Origin: DATARH01 sp036268425
GTDB lineage: Bacteria > Pseudomonadota > Alphaproteobacteria > ATCC43930 > CGMCC-115725
Direction: 5' to 3'
Assembly: GCA_036268425.1 (NCBI GenBank)
Contig: DATAUE010000049.1
Span: forward strand, 9,716 to 73,715
DNA length: 64,000 nt
Shown: in pieces, positions 52,527-61,757 of the stretch
Layout: each line of letters begins with the position of its first letter
Position numbering within the stretch: position 1 is the stretch's first letter
Program-made: the position numbers and the translations under genes
Notes under the pieces: generated by a model
Database searches by the model: none
What the model saw: only the letters and a program-made list of their open reading frames with translations
What the model was told of the DNA's origin: nothing

Positions 52527-53662
52527 GCGCTTTTGCCGCCGCTTTTGCCCAGGGCGATCCCGCGACCCTCGCTGCTTGCTGTCTAGCGCAGTTGCCGAAA
52601 GATACCGGCGCAACCCTTGGCATCCTTTATGTCAGCGAACCGGCAGGGGCGGCTTTGCCGCAACTGGTTACCGAACTGACGGCGGCCACCGGCATCACCG
52701 AATGGGTTGGCGGCGTCGGGCTCGGCGTCTGCGGTGGCGGCGCTGAGGTCTATGAGACTCCGGCCGCCGCGGTGCTGACCGCGTCGCTGCCGCCCGACGG
52801 CTTTCGCCTGTTCGGGGCCACCAATGATCCCGCTGCCGATCTGCCGCGCCACCATTCCGACTGGATTGAGCGGGTGTCGCCGACTCTCGCGCTGGTTCAT
52901 GGCGACCCACGCTGCGACAACCTGCTGCGCGCGACGGTCGATGCCGGGTCGGCAAGCGGCGCTTTTCTGGTCGGTGGTCTGGTATCGCATCGTTGCGCCG
53001 AGCCGCTTTTGGCCGGCACGGTAGCGGCTTCCGGCGACAACGGCGACGCCTTCGGTCAAGCCGGCCTCTCGGGGTTGATGCTGGCGTCGGACATCGCTGT
53101 CGCCACCGGTCTCACCCAGGGCTGCATGCCGATCGGTCCGGTGCACCGTATCGATGAGGCGCGCGACAATGTCGTGATGTCGATCGACGGCCGTCCGGCC
53201 TTGACCGTCTTCTATGAAGATATCGGCCCGGTGCTGGCACAGGACCCGCGCCGCCTCGGCGGGCTGATCTTTGCCGGGTTGCCGGTGCAAGGCTCCGATA
53301 CCGGCGATTATCTCGTGCGCAACCTGATGGCGATCGATCCCGGCCGCGGCTGGGTCGTCCTTGGTGCCGAGGTTGCGCCGGGCGACCAGATCCTGTTCTG
53401 CCGCCGCGATCCCGACAGCGCCCGGACGGATATGACCCGCATGTTGAAACAACTCGGCGGTCGTCTGCCTGGTCCGCCAAAAGCCGGCGTTTATGTTAGC
53501 TGCATAGCGCGCGGTGCGGCCCTGTTCGGCGAGCCCGGCATCGAAACCGGCCTCATTCGTGAATGCCTCGGCGATTTCCCGCTGGTCGGGTTTTTCGCGA
53601 ACGGGGAAATCTCCCGCGACCGCCTTTACGGCCATACCGGCGTGCTGACGCTGTTCACCTGA
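52523..53662 (+). CDS. FIST-domain protein
   Basis: A 379-residue protein with FIST-N and FIST-C domains, which are predicted small-ligand sensors. Blocks include GITEWVGGVGLGVCGGGAEV, HRIDEARDNVVMSIDGRPAL and SCIARGAALFGEPGIETGLI, ending FFANGEISRDRLYGHTGVLT. It stands alone without an attached histidine kinase or methyl-accepting domain. It is coupled to tesA (ATGA), an unusual pairing. Confidence 0.9.
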   Translation: MSAFAAAFAQGDPATLAACCLAQLPKDTGATLGILYVSEPAGAALPQLVTELTAATGITEWVGGVGLGVCGGGAEVYETPAAAVLTASLPPDGFRLFGATNDPAADLPRHHSDWIERVSPTLALVHGDPRCDNLLRATVDAGSASGAFLVGGLVSHRCAEPLLAGTVAASGDNGDAFGQAGLSGLMLASDIAVATGLTQGCMPIGPVHRIDEARDNVVMSIDGRPALTVFYEDIGPVLAQDPRRLGGLIFAGLPVQGSDTGDYLVRNLMAIDPGRGWVVLGAEVAPGDQILFCRRDPDSARTDMTRMLKQLGGRLPGPPKAGVYVSCIARGAALFGEPGIETGLIRECLGDFPLVGFFANGEISRDRLYGHTGVLTLFT

Positions 53663-53769
53663 GTGCACGTCCTCAACAGGATCAGCAGGAACCGTCACTC
53701 CGCAACCGGCCGCGCCCCGTGGGGGAATAAGAGAAGCCAGTCCCTTAGTCGCTACCCCCACGAAAGTGC

Positions 53770-54618
53770 ATGATGATCTCGGTCGCTTCTGTTTCCGACT
53801 CTGAAGCATCTCCGGCGCCCGTGCGGGCGCGCGACAACCCGACGCCTGTCGTCCGGTTGAGCGGTGTTTCCAAGCGCTTTGCGTCGGGCCTCGAAGCGCT
53901 GGGTGGGGTGGACCTCGCGGTTGCTTCCGGCGAGTTCCTGAGCCTGCTGGGGCCATCGGGCTGCGGCAAGAGTACGCTGTTGCGCATCGTCGCCGGACTT
54001 GCCGAGCCGACCGCCGGTACCTGCATGGTCAATGTCGGAGGGCAGCCGGGGCGCACCGCACCGGCCGGGCGGGTCGGGTTTGTGTTTCAGGACCCGACGC
54101 TGATGCCGTGGAGCACGGTCGCGGCCAATGTCGAATTGCCGTTCCGCATCGCCGGTCGGGTGCGTGCCGCTGAGCGCGAGCGTGTCGCAGCGGCGTTGCG
54201 CGCGGTTGGGCTGGCTGGGTTCGAGCGCTCCTACCCGCACCAGTTGTCCGGCGGCATGCGAATGCGCGTATCGATCGCGCGTGCCCTCGTCACCGAGCCG
54301 GAATTGCTGCTGCTCGACGAGCCGTTCGCGGCGCTCGATGAGATAACCAGGCTGGCGCTCAACGACGATCTGTTGCGGTTGTGGGAGGCGCATCGGCCGA
54401 CGATCCTGTTCGTGACGCACAGCGTTTTCGAATCGGTCTACCTGTCGACGCGCATTGCCGTGATGGCGTCGCGGCCCGGCCGCATCGTCGCCGACCTGCC
54501 GGTGAATTTGCCGCAGCCGCGCGACCGGAAAGCGCGGTCCAGCCCGGCTTACGCGGCGTTGTGCGATACCGTATCGGCAGCGCTGTCCGACGCGATGGGC
54601 GAGGCCTTATCCGGATGA
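53770..54618 (+). CDS. ABC transporter ATP-binding protein, NitT/TauT-like
   Basis: A 282-residue ATPase with Walker A GPSGCGKST, Q-loop VFQDPTLMPWSTVAANVELP, signature LSGGMRMRVSIARAL and Walker B LLLLDEPFAALDE. It resembles SsuB/TauB/ThiZ proteins that serve nitrate, taurine, thiamine-precursor or riboflavin importers. It overlaps the permease gene by four bases. No substrate-binding protein gene is adjacent, so the cargo is unknown. Confidence 0.9.
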   Translation: MMISVASVSDSEASPAPVRARDNPTPVVRLSGVSKRFASGLEALGGVDLAVASGEFLSLLGPSGCGKSTLLRIVAGLAEPTAGTCMVNVGGQPGRTAPAGRVGFVFQDPTLMPWSTVAANVELPFRIAGRVRAAERERVAAALRAVGLAGFERSYPHQLSGGMRMRVSIARALVTEPELLLLDEPFAALDEITRLALNDDLLRLWEAHRPTILFVTHSVFESVYLSTRIAVMASRPGRIVADLPVNLPQPRDRKARSSPAYAALCDTVSAALSDAMGEALSG

Positions 54619-55415
54619 GCGGTGCGTCGCGGCAACGGGCATTGCGTATTGCGGCGCCGCTCGCTATCGGCGTGATGTTTCTCGCCGCCTGGGAAGCCAT
54701 TGTCCGGCTGCAGGGGATTCCATCTTACATCCTGCCGGCGCCGAGCGCTGTTGCAGCCAGCCTGTGGACCGACGGACCGAGCCTGATGGGGTCGCTGTTG
54801 GTAACGCTGCGCATCACTCTGGCGGCGCTCGCGGCGGCGGCGTTGATCGGCGGCGGCATCGCCTTGTTGTTTTCGCTGTCGCGAATCCTCGAATTGAGCC
54901 TGTTTCCCTATGCGGTGATCCTGCAGGTAACGCCGATCGTCGCGATTGCGCCGCTGATCATTATCTGGGTGCATCAGCCCTTTCTGGCGCTGTTGGTTTG
55001 CGCCTGGATCGTCGCGTTTTTTCCGATTGTCTCGAATACCACGGTCGGGCTGAACAGCGCCGATCGCAACCTGCTGGCGTTGTTTCGGCTTTATGGTGCC
55101 TCACGGGCACAAGTGCTGCTGTACCTGCGTCTGCCGACGGCGTTGCCCTATTTTCTCGCGGGGTTACGGATCAGCGGCGGATTGGCGCTGATCGGCGCGG
55201 TGGTTGCCGAGTTTGTCGCCGGCACCGGCGGCGCCGAGACCGGCCTCGCGTTTCGCATTCTTGAATCCGGCTATCGCCTCGCGATCCCGCGCCTGTTCGC
55301 GGCACTGTTCCTGCTGTCGCTGACCGGGATCGTGATTTACCTGCTGCTCGACCTCTTGTCCCGCCGCCTGTTACGCAACTGGCACGAAAGCGTTGCGGGT
55401 AAACGGGAAGAGTAG
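54615..55415 (+). CDS. ABC transporter permease, NitT/TauT-like
   Basis: A 266-residue inner-membrane permease with about six helices. The cytoplasmic coupling loop is in LNSADRNLLALFRLYGASRA and RISGGLALIGAVVAEFVAGT is typical of the SsuC/ThiX type. The N-terminal helix is IAAPLAIGVMFLAAWEAIVR. The start ATG overlaps the ATPase stop. It should form a homodimeric channel with the preceding ATPase. Confidence 0.9.
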   Translation: MSGASRQRALRIAAPLAIGVMFLAAWEAIVRLQGIPSYILPAPSAVAASLWTDGPSLMGSLLVTLRITLAALAAAALIGGGIALLFSLSRILELSLFPYAVILQVTPIVAIAPLIIIWVHQPFLALLVCAWIVAFFPIVSNTTVGLNSADRNLLALFRLYGASRAQVLLYLRLPTALPYFLAGLRISGGLALIGAVVAEFVAGTGGAETGLAFRILESGYRLAIPRLFAALFLLSLTGIVIYLLLDLLSRRLLRNWHESVAGKREE

Positions 55416-55448
55416 CTGAGGCGAAGGCCACGAAAAGAAGATGAACAA

Positions 55449-55491
55449 TGAGGCAATGAGTTGCCGTGCCTGCGGAAATCTCATTGCCTCA
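55449..55491. repeat. 12-bp inverted repeat between convergent genes
   Basis: TGAGGCAATGAG (55449-55460) is the reverse complement of 55480-55491 with a 19-base loop. It lies between the ABC permease and the convergent SDR gene and could end transcripts from either side, but no T run follows. A third partial copy (CTCATTGCC) is at 55496-55504. Confidence 0.6.
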
Positions 55492-55511
55492 CTGTCTCAT
55501 TGCCGAATTTA

Positions 55512-56267
55512 CTATCCGCGGCCGACGAACGGCATCTTGGTCGCCATGACCGTCAGAAACTGGATGTTTGCTTCCGGCGTCACCGTGGCGCACAGCACGA
55601 CGGAGCGGGCGACGTTTTCGACATCCATCGTCGGCTCGACCATTGTATCGCCGTTTGGTTGCGGCACGCCGCGGGTCATGCGCTGGGTCATTTCGGTCAG
55701 CGCGTTGCCGACATCGATCTGGCTGCACGAGATGTCCCAGCGGCGGCCGTCGAGCGAGGTCGATTTGGTGAGGCCGGTGATGGCGTGCTTTGTCGATGTA
55801 TAGGCGACCGAAAAGGGCCGCGGCACATGCGCCGAGATAGAGCCGTTATTGATGATGCGGCCACCCATCGGGTTCTGTTCTTTCATCATGCGAAAGGCCT
55901 GCTGGGTGCACAGGAACGAACCCGTCAGGATCGTGTCGACCACCGCTTTCCACTTGGCGAATTCGAGGTCTTCGATCGGCGCGGCGGCGCCAAACCCAGC
56001 ATTGTTGAACAGCACGTCGAGCCGGCCGAATTTGGCTTTGGTCGCGGCGAACAGCGCCTCGACCGAAGCCGGGTCGCCGACATCGGTTGGCACGCCGAGC
56101 GCGCGGCCCTGCATGCTTTCGATTTCGCCAACCACGGCATCCAGAGGTTCTGGGCGACGCCCGGCGACGACCACCGCAAACCCTTCGCGCGCCAATGCCA
56201 GCGCCGACGCTTTGCCGATGCCGCTGCCGCCGCCGGTCACCATCGCGACCTTGCCGTTCGAACTCAT
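55512..56267 (-). CDS. Short-chain dehydrogenase/reductase (FabG-like)
   Basis: A 251-residue classical SDR: cofactor loop MVTGGGSGIGKASALALARE, NNAG, catalytic serine in NNGSISAHV and YTSTK. It is NADP(H)- or NAD(H)-dependent. The C-terminal region differs from FabG and has no familiar specificity signature. ATG 56267 with GGGGGAGA upstream is favoured over a TTG two codons earlier. Confidence 0.9.
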   Translation of the reverse strand: MSSNGKVAMVTGGGSGIGKASALALAREGFAVVVAGRRPEPLDAVVGEIESMQGRALGVPTDVGDPASVEALFAATKAKFGRLDVLFNNAGFGAAAPIEDLEFAKWKAVVDTILTGSFLCTQQAFRMMKEQNPMGGRIINNGSISAHVPRPFSVAYTSTKHAITGLTKSTSLDGRRWDISCSQIDVGNALTEMTQRMTRGVPQPNGDTMVEPTMDVENVARSVVLCATVTPEANIQFLTVMATKMPFVGRG

Positions 56268-56405
56268 CCTCAATCTCCCCCGCTAATGGGCGTTATTCCT
56301 GGCATTCCTGCCGGACGATACCAGCTTGCGCGCGACGCTGGAACGAAATCGCTCACCCAAAATCGCCCTCTAATCGAAGCGCCGCAGGGACGAGCCGCTT
56401 GCCGG

Positions 56406-56461
56406 AATTACTGTATTTTATCGCAACCAAGGATCGCGTTGTAGATACCGCTACAGTAATT
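56406..56461. promoter_or_regulatory. 10-bp inverted repeat in a promoter-length gap
   Basis: AATTACTGTA (56406-56415) is mirrored by TACAGTAATT (56452-56461), separated by 36 bases. It lies 31 bases before the secreted hypothetical gene at 56493 and in the region between divergent genes. It could be an operator pair. The role is not established. Confidence 0.4.
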
Positions 56462-56492
56462 TTCCCGCGACAACAAAGACAGGTATCGATTG

Positions 56493-57182
56493 ATGCGGAA
56501 AAAGGCTTTCTCAGGCCAACAGTGTCGACCAAAATACGGTGAACGATTTGCCGTATTCATAACGATCATAGCCTTCTGTTTGATCGCTACCGGGTCTGTC
56601 TCGCATACTGACGCTGCGGCGCCGCCCAAGGCCACCGCCGGATTGAGCCCGCAGCCATCCGTTTCGATGCTGGTCGATGATGTGCGCACGTCCTTTGCAA
56701 TTCAGGGCAAGTCCATTCCGCCAGAGATCTTCCGTGATTTGGGCGACAGCGACCTGGCGGACGCCAAAAGCAGTCTGGTTTCGGTCGATGTCCTGGCTGC
56801 TGTTGGCAGTAATCGGTACGCTGATCCGATCACCGAAGCGGCAGGCTGGAGAATTCAAAGGAGCAACAAAGGCGAAGAATTTGCCTATCGCTTCATCGGC
56901 CCAGCGCAGAATGGGCTTCTTATTGTCGTTTCCCGATATAACGGGGGTGGCTCAGCTACTTTTTACATGTTGCACATATTGGATATAAACGCCGCGAAGG
57001 CGTTTGATGCAGGTGGTCAGGTTTACGATCGCGTCCATGTAACAACAGTGCAAACCATCCCGCTGGGCGACCGATGGGGCGGCGACGTGACGCTCAGCGG
57101 AAATGCCGTGCGAATCAAGACGACGAGCGCCGCTGATGGTGCCGGCGGCAACGTTCGCATCGTTGATGTGAAGCGGCCATAG
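56493..57182 (+). CDS. Secreted protein of unknown function
   Basis: I do not recognise this 229-residue protein. It has a signal-like hydrophobic segment (FAVFITIIAFCLIATGSVSH) and then mainly beta-strand-like sequence without cysteines. It is less GC-rich than its neighbours. The region PRYNGGGSATFYMLHILDIN-like and the strand-rich C-terminus suggest a small extracytoplasmic domain. ATG 56493 is used; a TTG one codon earlier is possible. It is divergent from the SDR gene and convergent with the sensor kinase. Confidence 0.55.
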   Translation: MRKKAFSGQQCRPKYGERFAVFITIIAFCLIATGSVSHTDAAAPPKATAGLSPQPSVSMLVDDVRTSFAIQGKSIPPEIFRDLGDSDLADAKSSLVSVDVLAAVGSNRYADPITEAAGWRIQRSNKGEEFAYRFIGPAQNGLLIVVSRYNGGGSATFYMLHILDINAAKAFDAGGQVYDRVHVTTVQTIPLGDRWGGDVTLSGNAVRIKTTSAADGAGGNVRIVDVKRP

Positions 57183-57234
57183 CGAACTCCTTTATCGCCA
57201 TCGCCGTGTGTGCAATCCCCGTGGCAGCCCCCGA

Positions 57235-59148
57235 TCAGCTGACCTTTTCCAAGGTCGCCTGGCTGTCGCTCGGCATTTTGAACGGTCCTTTCGGCTCCGG
57301 AGGCAGCAAGATCGTGACGGTGGTACCGTGTCCCAGTTCGCTCTCGATCGAAAGTTCGCCCCCGTGCAGCTCGGCGAGCGATTTTGCCAGCGGCAGGCCG
57401 AGCCCGGTCCCCTCGTAGCGCCGCTCCAGGCGAACGTCGACCTGACCGAACATGGCCAGGGCGACGGGAATCTGATCGGCCGACATGCCGATGCCCGTGT
57501 CGCTGACCCGCAGGCGCACGCGCCCGTCCGTAACGGCTTCGACCGAGATGCCTACGGTGCCGCCGGGATTGGTGAACTTGACGGCATTCGACAGCAGGTT
57601 GAGCACGATCTGTCGCAGCTTGGTGCGATCGGCAAGGATCGTCAGCTTCCCCGGTAGCTGTGTTGTGAGGTTCAGTTCGGCCCGCGCCAGTTGGTCGCGC
57701 ATGATCGTGAGCGCACTGTCGACGACGGCCACGACGTCAACGTCGTCGATCTGGAGTTCGAGCTTGCCGGCCTCGTGCCGGGTAAGGTCGAGAACCGTGT
57801 TGATGATGCTGAGCAGATGCGTGCCGCTGTGATGAATGCTCTCGGCGTACTCGGCATATTTCGGATGCCCGACATCGCCGTATAGCTGCGCCGCGATGAT
57901 CTCGGAAAATCCGATGATAGCATTCAGCGGTGTGCGCAGTTCGTGCGAAATCGTTGCCAGGAACGAGCCTTTGGCTTGGCTTGCCGCTTCCGCTTGGCGC
58001 CGCGCTTCGTCGAGCCGCGCCTCTCTTACCTTGATGTCGCTGATATCGCTGATCAGCAGGAAAAAACCACCGTCTCGTGTGGCGCTGCGGCTGACCCATA
58101 GCCAGCGCCCATCCGCCAGCCGGAACTCGCTGCCAGTGGACAACAGGTCGCGCCCCGGCAGGTTTTCCGGTGCGCCTTCGCCGAATTCGGTCATCAGCGG
58201 GCCCAGTTGCCCAAAGGCCTCGTTGAGGCTGACGCCGCGCGCCAGTTGCGGCGTGATCGTCGGAAAGAAATTGGCGAGCTGGCTGTTGGCGATGACCACC
58301 CGGTCGTCGGCGCCGATCAGCACGATCGCCTCCCGCGAGCTTTCGAGCGCGTCGACCAACCGAGTCTGCGCCGACAGGCGTTGCGCCTTCTCGCGCTCGA
58401 CCATGACCCGGATGCTGTCTTGCATGACGGTCATCGAGCGCAGCAGGCTGCCGGTTTCGTCCTCTCCGCCGCGCGGGATTGGGGTGTCGAGTTCGCCTGT
58501 GGCGATCCGGTCGGCGACAGCCGCGGCTGATGCCAAAGGCCGCATGATGCGGCGTGTCAGCAGCAGCGTAATCCCTCCCGACAACAGCAACGCCACGGCG
58601 ATCGCGCCAAAGCTGCTGTAGGTGAACAGCTTCATTTTGGTCAGCGCCTTGCGGCGGGCGACAAAGCTGTGATCGGCGGTCAGCTCGATCAGCATGTCGA
58701 GGTGCTCGATGATCTTTTCCGCCAGGTCGTTGCGTTTGGCGATCGCGACATCGTCGGCGCGGCGCAGTTCGACCCACTGGTTTTCCAGATCGCGGATGCG
58801 GCGGATCATATCGCGCTCGTCGCTGGCCAGCGACCGTTCGTCGACCACGCCGAGATCGCCGTCAAAGTTGGTGATCAATCCGTCGAGCCGTGCGTCGATG
58901 GGGGCCCGCGCGCCCGGTGGGGCGACGCTTCGCCGCAATGTTTCGGTCTCCATGCGACTGAAATCGAGGCTGGCCGAGCGTGCGTAGCTGACCGTCATCA
59001 GCGAGCGGTCATAGGTATCGGTGACAACACGGCCGGCTGCCGACAGCACGATCAATCCATATCCGCCGAGCGCGGCGGTGATTATTCCCATCGCGACAAA
59101 GGCGATGAAAATCAACCTCCCGACAGACGTTCTCACCCGCAGAGGCAT
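57235..59148 (-). CDS. Membrane sensor histidine kinase (HAMP, PAS-like)
   Basis: A 637-residue sensor kinase. TM helix 1 is near residues 10-35 and TM helix 2 near 176-198, with a periplasmic helical sensor between. HAMP (RRIMRPLASAAAVADRIATG) and a PAS-like domain (REAIVLIGADDRVVIANSQL) follow. The H-box is SFLATISHELRTPLNAIIGF. The ATPase region has LLSNAVKFTNPGG, SDTGIGMS and GTGLGLPLAKSLAEL. No response regulator gene is adjacent, and the signal is unknown. Confidence 0.93.
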   Translation of the reverse strand: MPLRVRTSVGRLIFIAFVAMGIITAALGGYGLIVLSAAGRVVTDTYDRSLMTVSYARSASLDFSRMETETLRRSVAPPGARAPIDARLDGLITNFDGDLGVVDERSLASDERDMIRRIRDLENQWVELRRADDVAIAKRNDLAEKIIEHLDMLIELTADHSFVARRKALTKMKLFTYSSFGAIAVALLLSGGITLLLTRRIMRPLASAAAVADRIATGELDTPIPRGGEDETGSLLRSMTVMQDSIRVMVEREKAQRLSAQTRLVDALESSREAIVLIGADDRVVIANSQLANFFPTITPQLARGVSLNEAFGQLGPLMTEFGEGAPENLPGRDLLSTGSEFRLADGRWLWVSRSATRDGGFFLLISDISDIKVREARLDEARRQAEAASQAKGSFLATISHELRTPLNAIIGFSEIIAAQLYGDVGHPKYAEYAESIHHSGTHLLSIINTVLDLTRHEAGKLELQIDDVDVVAVVDSALTIMRDQLARAELNLTTQLPGKLTILADRTKLRQIVLNLLSNAVKFTNPGGTVGISVEAVTDGRVRLRVSDTGIGMSADQIPVALAMFGQVDVRLERRYEGTGLGLPLAKSLAELHGGELSIESELGHGTTVTILLPPEPKGPFKMPSDSQATLEKVS

Positions 59149-59621
59149 CGCGTGCGTGATCCCGGGTTCAAGGTGCGGCGCGGAGTATTTCCCGGCGCCT
59201 GCCGAGTGGGGATAACCAGCCCGACACGGGAATTAAATAAGACGTTATTAATGATTCGTCAGGCTTTTTCTATCGTACGAGCATATACCGCCGAGCTTAC
59301 TTCACATTAACAGTGCAGAGTATTTCGGACATACATGAAAGCACATTTGACAGCTGCCGACAGTTGGGAAGGTTACCCTGACCGCGGAGCCCCTGAAACT
59401 GCTCATCCGTCGCAAAGTTCATTGACGGAGATTTGACATACACCTGATGCAAAAGGAGTTGTAGCCGATGAATTTTAACGTATCACGGCACTGATCTCGA
59501 TAAACGAGATAGAATACACGCGGCTCTTCTGCTCTATCTGATCCCGGCTGCATTTCCGCATCAGCGCCGTCTTACGAAGCTGCAACCCCCACCGCCGGTT
59601 CGCGGCGAGGCTATGATTGTG
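59149..59621. other. 473-bp AT-richer intergenic region
   Basis: This gap between two minus-strand genes has no persuasive gene. It is markedly less GC-rich than its surroundings. A well-formed AAAGGAG at 59453-59458 precedes an eight-residue frame at 59468-59494 (MNFNVSRH, then stop), and TTGACA occurs at 59347 and 59433 without a clear -10 partner. It may host a small RNA or leader peptide, or be a scar. No hairpin terminator is evident. Confidence 0.4.
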
Positions 59622-60071
59622 TCATAAAAGCTTCTTGCGCATCAGGAAACGGGTGGCGCCGGGGGGCGGCGCTTCGAGGCGAGCCGCCTCTTCATAACCC
59701 TGTTTCAGATAGAAGCCGGGGGCCTGGAAATGCAGCGTAAACAATGCCGCGAGGGCGCACCCGCGGCTTTTTCCTTCGGCTTCGGCCATCGCCAGAAGGC
59801 GTGAGCCGAGGCGGTTGCGGCGCAGGCTGGGGGGCAGAAAGAACCGGTCGATAAACAGCACACCGAGAGACGTGCGGCCGTAAAGGCCGCCGATCACCTC
59901 GCCGGTTGCTGGGTCCGAGACCAGCACGGCAAGCGGCCGGAAATCGCGAAATCCGGCTTGGTCTTCGTTGTAGCCGGCGAGACCGTCGGCGATCGACGCG
60001 GTGGCGTTGGCCTCGGGCGCATCGGTCAATGCGATGGTGAACGGCTTGTCTTCGGTTCGGTCGGTCGGCAT
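59622..60071 (-). CDS. GNAT N-acetyltransferase
   Basis: A 149-residue acetyltransferase with LAVLVSDPATGEVIGGLYGR, VLFIDRFFLPPSLRRNRLGS (the Q/RxxGxG/A region) and LHFQAPGFYLKQGYEEAARL. The acetyl acceptor is unknown. It lies 12 bases past the amidase gene, same strand, so the two are likely cotranscribed. Confidence 0.88.
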   Translation of the reverse strand: MPTDRTEDKPFTIALTDAPEANATASIADGLAGYNEDQAGFRDFRPLAVLVSDPATGEVIGGLYGRTSLGVLFIDRFFLPPSLRRNRLGSRLLAMAEAEGKSRGCALAALFTLHFQAPGFYLKQGYEEAARLEAPPPGATRFLMRKKLL

Positions 60072-60083
60072 GGCAGGCCTCGC

Positions 60084-61484
60084 TCAATCCAGCGGTGGGC
60101 GCAGCACCGGCTGCGTCGTCTCGAAAGCCCGTGCCGCGCGCAGCACCCGCGCCTCGGCGTAAAGCGGCCCGACGATCTGCAGCCCGATCGGCAGGCCGGC
60201 GCTGGTCAGGCCGCAGGGAATGCTGGCGGCCGGCTGCCGCGTCATGTTGAAGGGGTAGCTGAACGGCGACCAGTCGATCCAGTTGGTCTCGCTGGCCGGA
60301 TCGTTGAGATCCTGTCCGACGGGCAAGGCCGGCACCGGCATCATCGGCGTCAGCAGCAAATCGTAGCGTTCGTGAAACGCGCCCATCTGCCGGCCGAGCG
60401 CGGTACGCATCATATCGGCGGCAACAAAATCGGCACCGCTGACCTGTGCGCCGTATTCCGCAACCGCTACAAGCCCGGGATCGCACAGGGCGCGCCGTTC
60501 CGCCGGGAAACCAGCCAGCACACGGGCCGTGCCGGCCGACCATAAGGTCAGCAGCGCATCGCGCGGCGACGGGAAGATTGCCCCGACCTGTTCGACCTCC
60601 GCGCCCAGTTCCTCGAAGCGGTGCGCCGCCGCGGCACAGGTGGCGGCAATCTCGGGATCGACCTTGGCATGGCCGAGATCGGGGCTGTAGGCGATACGCC
60701 AGCCGCGCACCCCATCTTCGATGCCGTCGAGCCAGCCGGCATCGATTGGCGGCAGCGAATAGGGATCGCGATGATCGCCACCCGCCAGCACCGTTAGAGC
60801 CGCAGCGGCGTCGCGCACATCGCGCGTCATCGGCCCGATATTGGCGAGAAGGCCCATTGGCGACGGCGGATGCGCCGGCACCCGGCCAAAGGTCGCCTTG
60901 ATCCCGAAAATGCCGCTGAACGACGCGGGAATGCGGATCGAGCCGGCGCCGTCACTGCCGACATTCAGCGGTGCAATGCCGGCGGCGCAGGCGGCAGCGG
61001 CCCCGGCGCTGCTCCCGCCGGGCGTGCGCTCCAGGTTCCACGGGTTGCGGGTGATGCCGGTCAGCGGCGAATCGCCGATCGCCTTCCAGCCGAATTCCGG
61101 GGTTGTCGTCTTGCCGAGGATCACGGCTCCGGCTTCGCGCAGCCGTAGCACCGCCGGGCCATCTTCGGTATCGGGCACCGGGTCGACAAGGTGCGAGCCG
61201 CGCCGTGTCGCGAACCCGCGCATGACGATGAGGTCCTTGATCGTTGCCGGTACGCCGTCGAGCGGCCCGAGCGGCGTCCCCTGCTGCCAGCGCTGCTCCG
61301 ATGCCCGCGCCGCTGCCAGCGCGCCGTCGCGGTCGACGACGCAGAACGCGTTAAGCCGAGGCTGCAGCGCGTCGAGCCGCGCGAGCAGCGCCTGCGTCAC
61401 CTCGACCGGCGACAGGGTTTTGCCGCGATAGCCTGCGGCGAGGCCGAGCGCGGAGGCGAAGGCGATCTCAGAAGCGGCTGTCAT
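60084..61484 (-). CDS. Amidase
   Basis: An amidase-signature enzyme of 466 residues. The triad is intact: Lys in GVPATIKDLIVMRG, Ser in GGSSAGAAAACAAG (cis-Ser) and nucleophile in NVGSDGAGSIRIPASFSG. The C-terminal region has DLLLTPMMPVPALPVGQDLN and PCGLTSAGLPIGLQIVGPLY. It should hydrolyse a small amide or a carbamoyl compound; GatA is less likely as gatBC are absent. It is followed closely by the GNAT gene. Confidence 0.93.
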   Translation of the reverse strand: MTAASEIAFASALGLAAGYRGKTLSPVEVTQALLARLDALQPRLNAFCVVDRDGALAAARASEQRWQQGTPLGPLDGVPATIKDLIVMRGFATRRGSHLVDPVPDTEDGPAVLRLREAGAVILGKTTTPEFGWKAIGDSPLTGITRNPWNLERTPGGSSAGAAAACAAGIAPLNVGSDGAGSIRIPASFSGIFGIKATFGRVPAHPPSPMGLLANIGPMTRDVRDAAAALTVLAGGDHRDPYSLPPIDAGWLDGIEDGVRGWRIAYSPDLGHAKVDPEIAATCAAAAHRFEELGAEVEQVGAIFPSPRDALLTLWSAGTARVLAGFPAERRALCDPGLVAVAEYGAQVSGADFVAADMMRTALGRQMGAFHERYDLLLTPMMPVPALPVGQDLNDPASETNWIDWSPFSYPFNMTRQPAASIPCGLTSAGLPIGLQIVGPLYAEARVLRAARAFETTQPVLRPPLD

Positions 61485-61531
61485 TGTTCAATCCGGCTCC
61501 TGCGCTCAATCCGGCCATACGACGGTCAAGA

Positions 61532-61563
61532 CGACCACGACTATCGGCGACCACGACTATCGG
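61532..61563. repeat. Two-copy 16-bp tandem repeat
   Basis: CGACCACGACTATCGG occurs twice back to back (61532-61547 and 61548-61563) in the gap between the divergent amidase and quinone oxidoreductase genes. It may be a paired regulator site or a simple slippage product. Confidence 0.7.
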
Positions 61564-61757
61564 TGAATCATTCCGGGCTCGCAACGGCCGCCCGATACGG
61601 GTCGGCACGCCGCTTGTGCGCCCCGAGGATTATGAGCGCGGAAACAAATCGCATAGGGTCTTTGCACAAAAAGTGGCAGGCACGATGCTGCGAGGTAGCG
61701 CGCAAAGGTGATCGTCGTGCCTCGCGCTCCAAAGCGGCCGGCTGAAAGGGATAGGAT

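Noticed and set aside
59347..59461. Two TTGACA hexamers as sigma-70 promoters
   Set aside because: Neither has a recognisable -10 box at 16-18 bases, so I do not call promoters.
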